From: Saccoglossus kowalevskii
Lineage: Eukaryota; Hemichordata; Enteropneusta; Harrimaniidae
Length of the DNA: 64,000 bases
Assembly: GCF_000003605.2 (NCBI RefSeq)
Contig: NW_003109081.1
Span: 597,419 to 661,418, forward strand
Reading direction: 5' to 3'
Shown: in pieces, positions 63,940 through 64,000 of the stretch
Numbering within the stretch: position 1 is the first letter of the stretch
Layout: every line of letters begins with the position of its first letter
The notes under the pieces: generated by a model
The model's database searches: none
Told to the model about the DNA's origin: nothing
The model's input: only the letters and a program-made list of their open reading frames with translations
Position numbers and translations under genes: made by a program

Positions 63940-64000
63940 GTTAGTGCATGGTTTTCAAATTGGAGAACATATAAAGTTGCTGTTCATGTCTTATATATGG

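Noticed and set aside
1-64000. Retroviral or Polinton-type elements
   Set aside because: No LTR pairs, gag/pol order, capsid or protein-primed polymerase motifs were recognised; the reverse transcriptases are of LINE type.

Overview
This window is AT-rich, intron-rich animal DNA. The dominant feature is one large plus-strand gene, from about 13.45 kb to 47.40 kb. I reconstructed 37 exons from open reading frames, splice sites and matching intron phases. The protein is an ortholog of protocadherin-15 (PCDH15): 11 extracellular cadherin (EC) repeats, the membrane-adjacent MAD12 domain, one transmembrane helix and a cytoplasmic tail. No vertebrate signature is visible. The long AT-rich introns, the mix of L2/CR1-type LINEs, short inverted-repeat elements and the dispersed TAGAGGGCGC motif fit an invertebrate deuterostome; a hemichordate is my best guess, and a lophotrochozoan is not excluded.

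Layout. From 1 to 13.45 kb I find no exon. The region holds an L2-type LINE tail, short inverted-repeat elements, a diverged direct-repeat pair and a tRNA-like or SINE-like fragment. The signal-peptide exon and promoter of PCDH15 are not identified and may lie to the left. From 13.45 to 37.35 kb lie exons 1-28 (EC1 to the membrane span). From 38.34 to 47.40 kb lie the cytoplasmic exons: three tiny exons of 27, 39 and 18 nt, and two alternative last exons, each with its own poly(A) signal. Introns carry repeats, including hairpin-headed 'gtccccg' elements with internal tandem units, paired MITEs, a hAT-like MITE inside another repeat, a LINE tail and a 22-copy minisatellite.

From 47.4 to 57 kb the sequence is mostly intergenic. 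It contains an inverted-repeat element around an assembly gap, an inverted-repeat transposon inserted in a tandem repeat, and minus-strand exon-like pieces of an EXO1/XPG-type nuclease that look broken. From 57 to 62 kb lies a LINE 3' end followed by a second, fuller but dead LINE (ORF1, endonuclease, reverse transcriptase, C-terminal zinc knuckle), which is interrupted by a Tc1/mariner-like transposon. The last 0.4 kb appears to be the 5' end of an unrecognised plus-strand gene.

Biology. In vertebrates PCDH15 is the lower half of the hair-cell tip link. This copy keeps all 11 EC repeats, the unusual non-canonical linkers at EC5-6 and EC9-10, the MAD12 domain and a C-terminal PDZ ligand. The architecture of the vertebrate tip-link protein therefore appears to predate vertebrates. 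The gene shows one apparent one-base frame disruption, in exon 20, which is more likely an assembly error than a dead gene.
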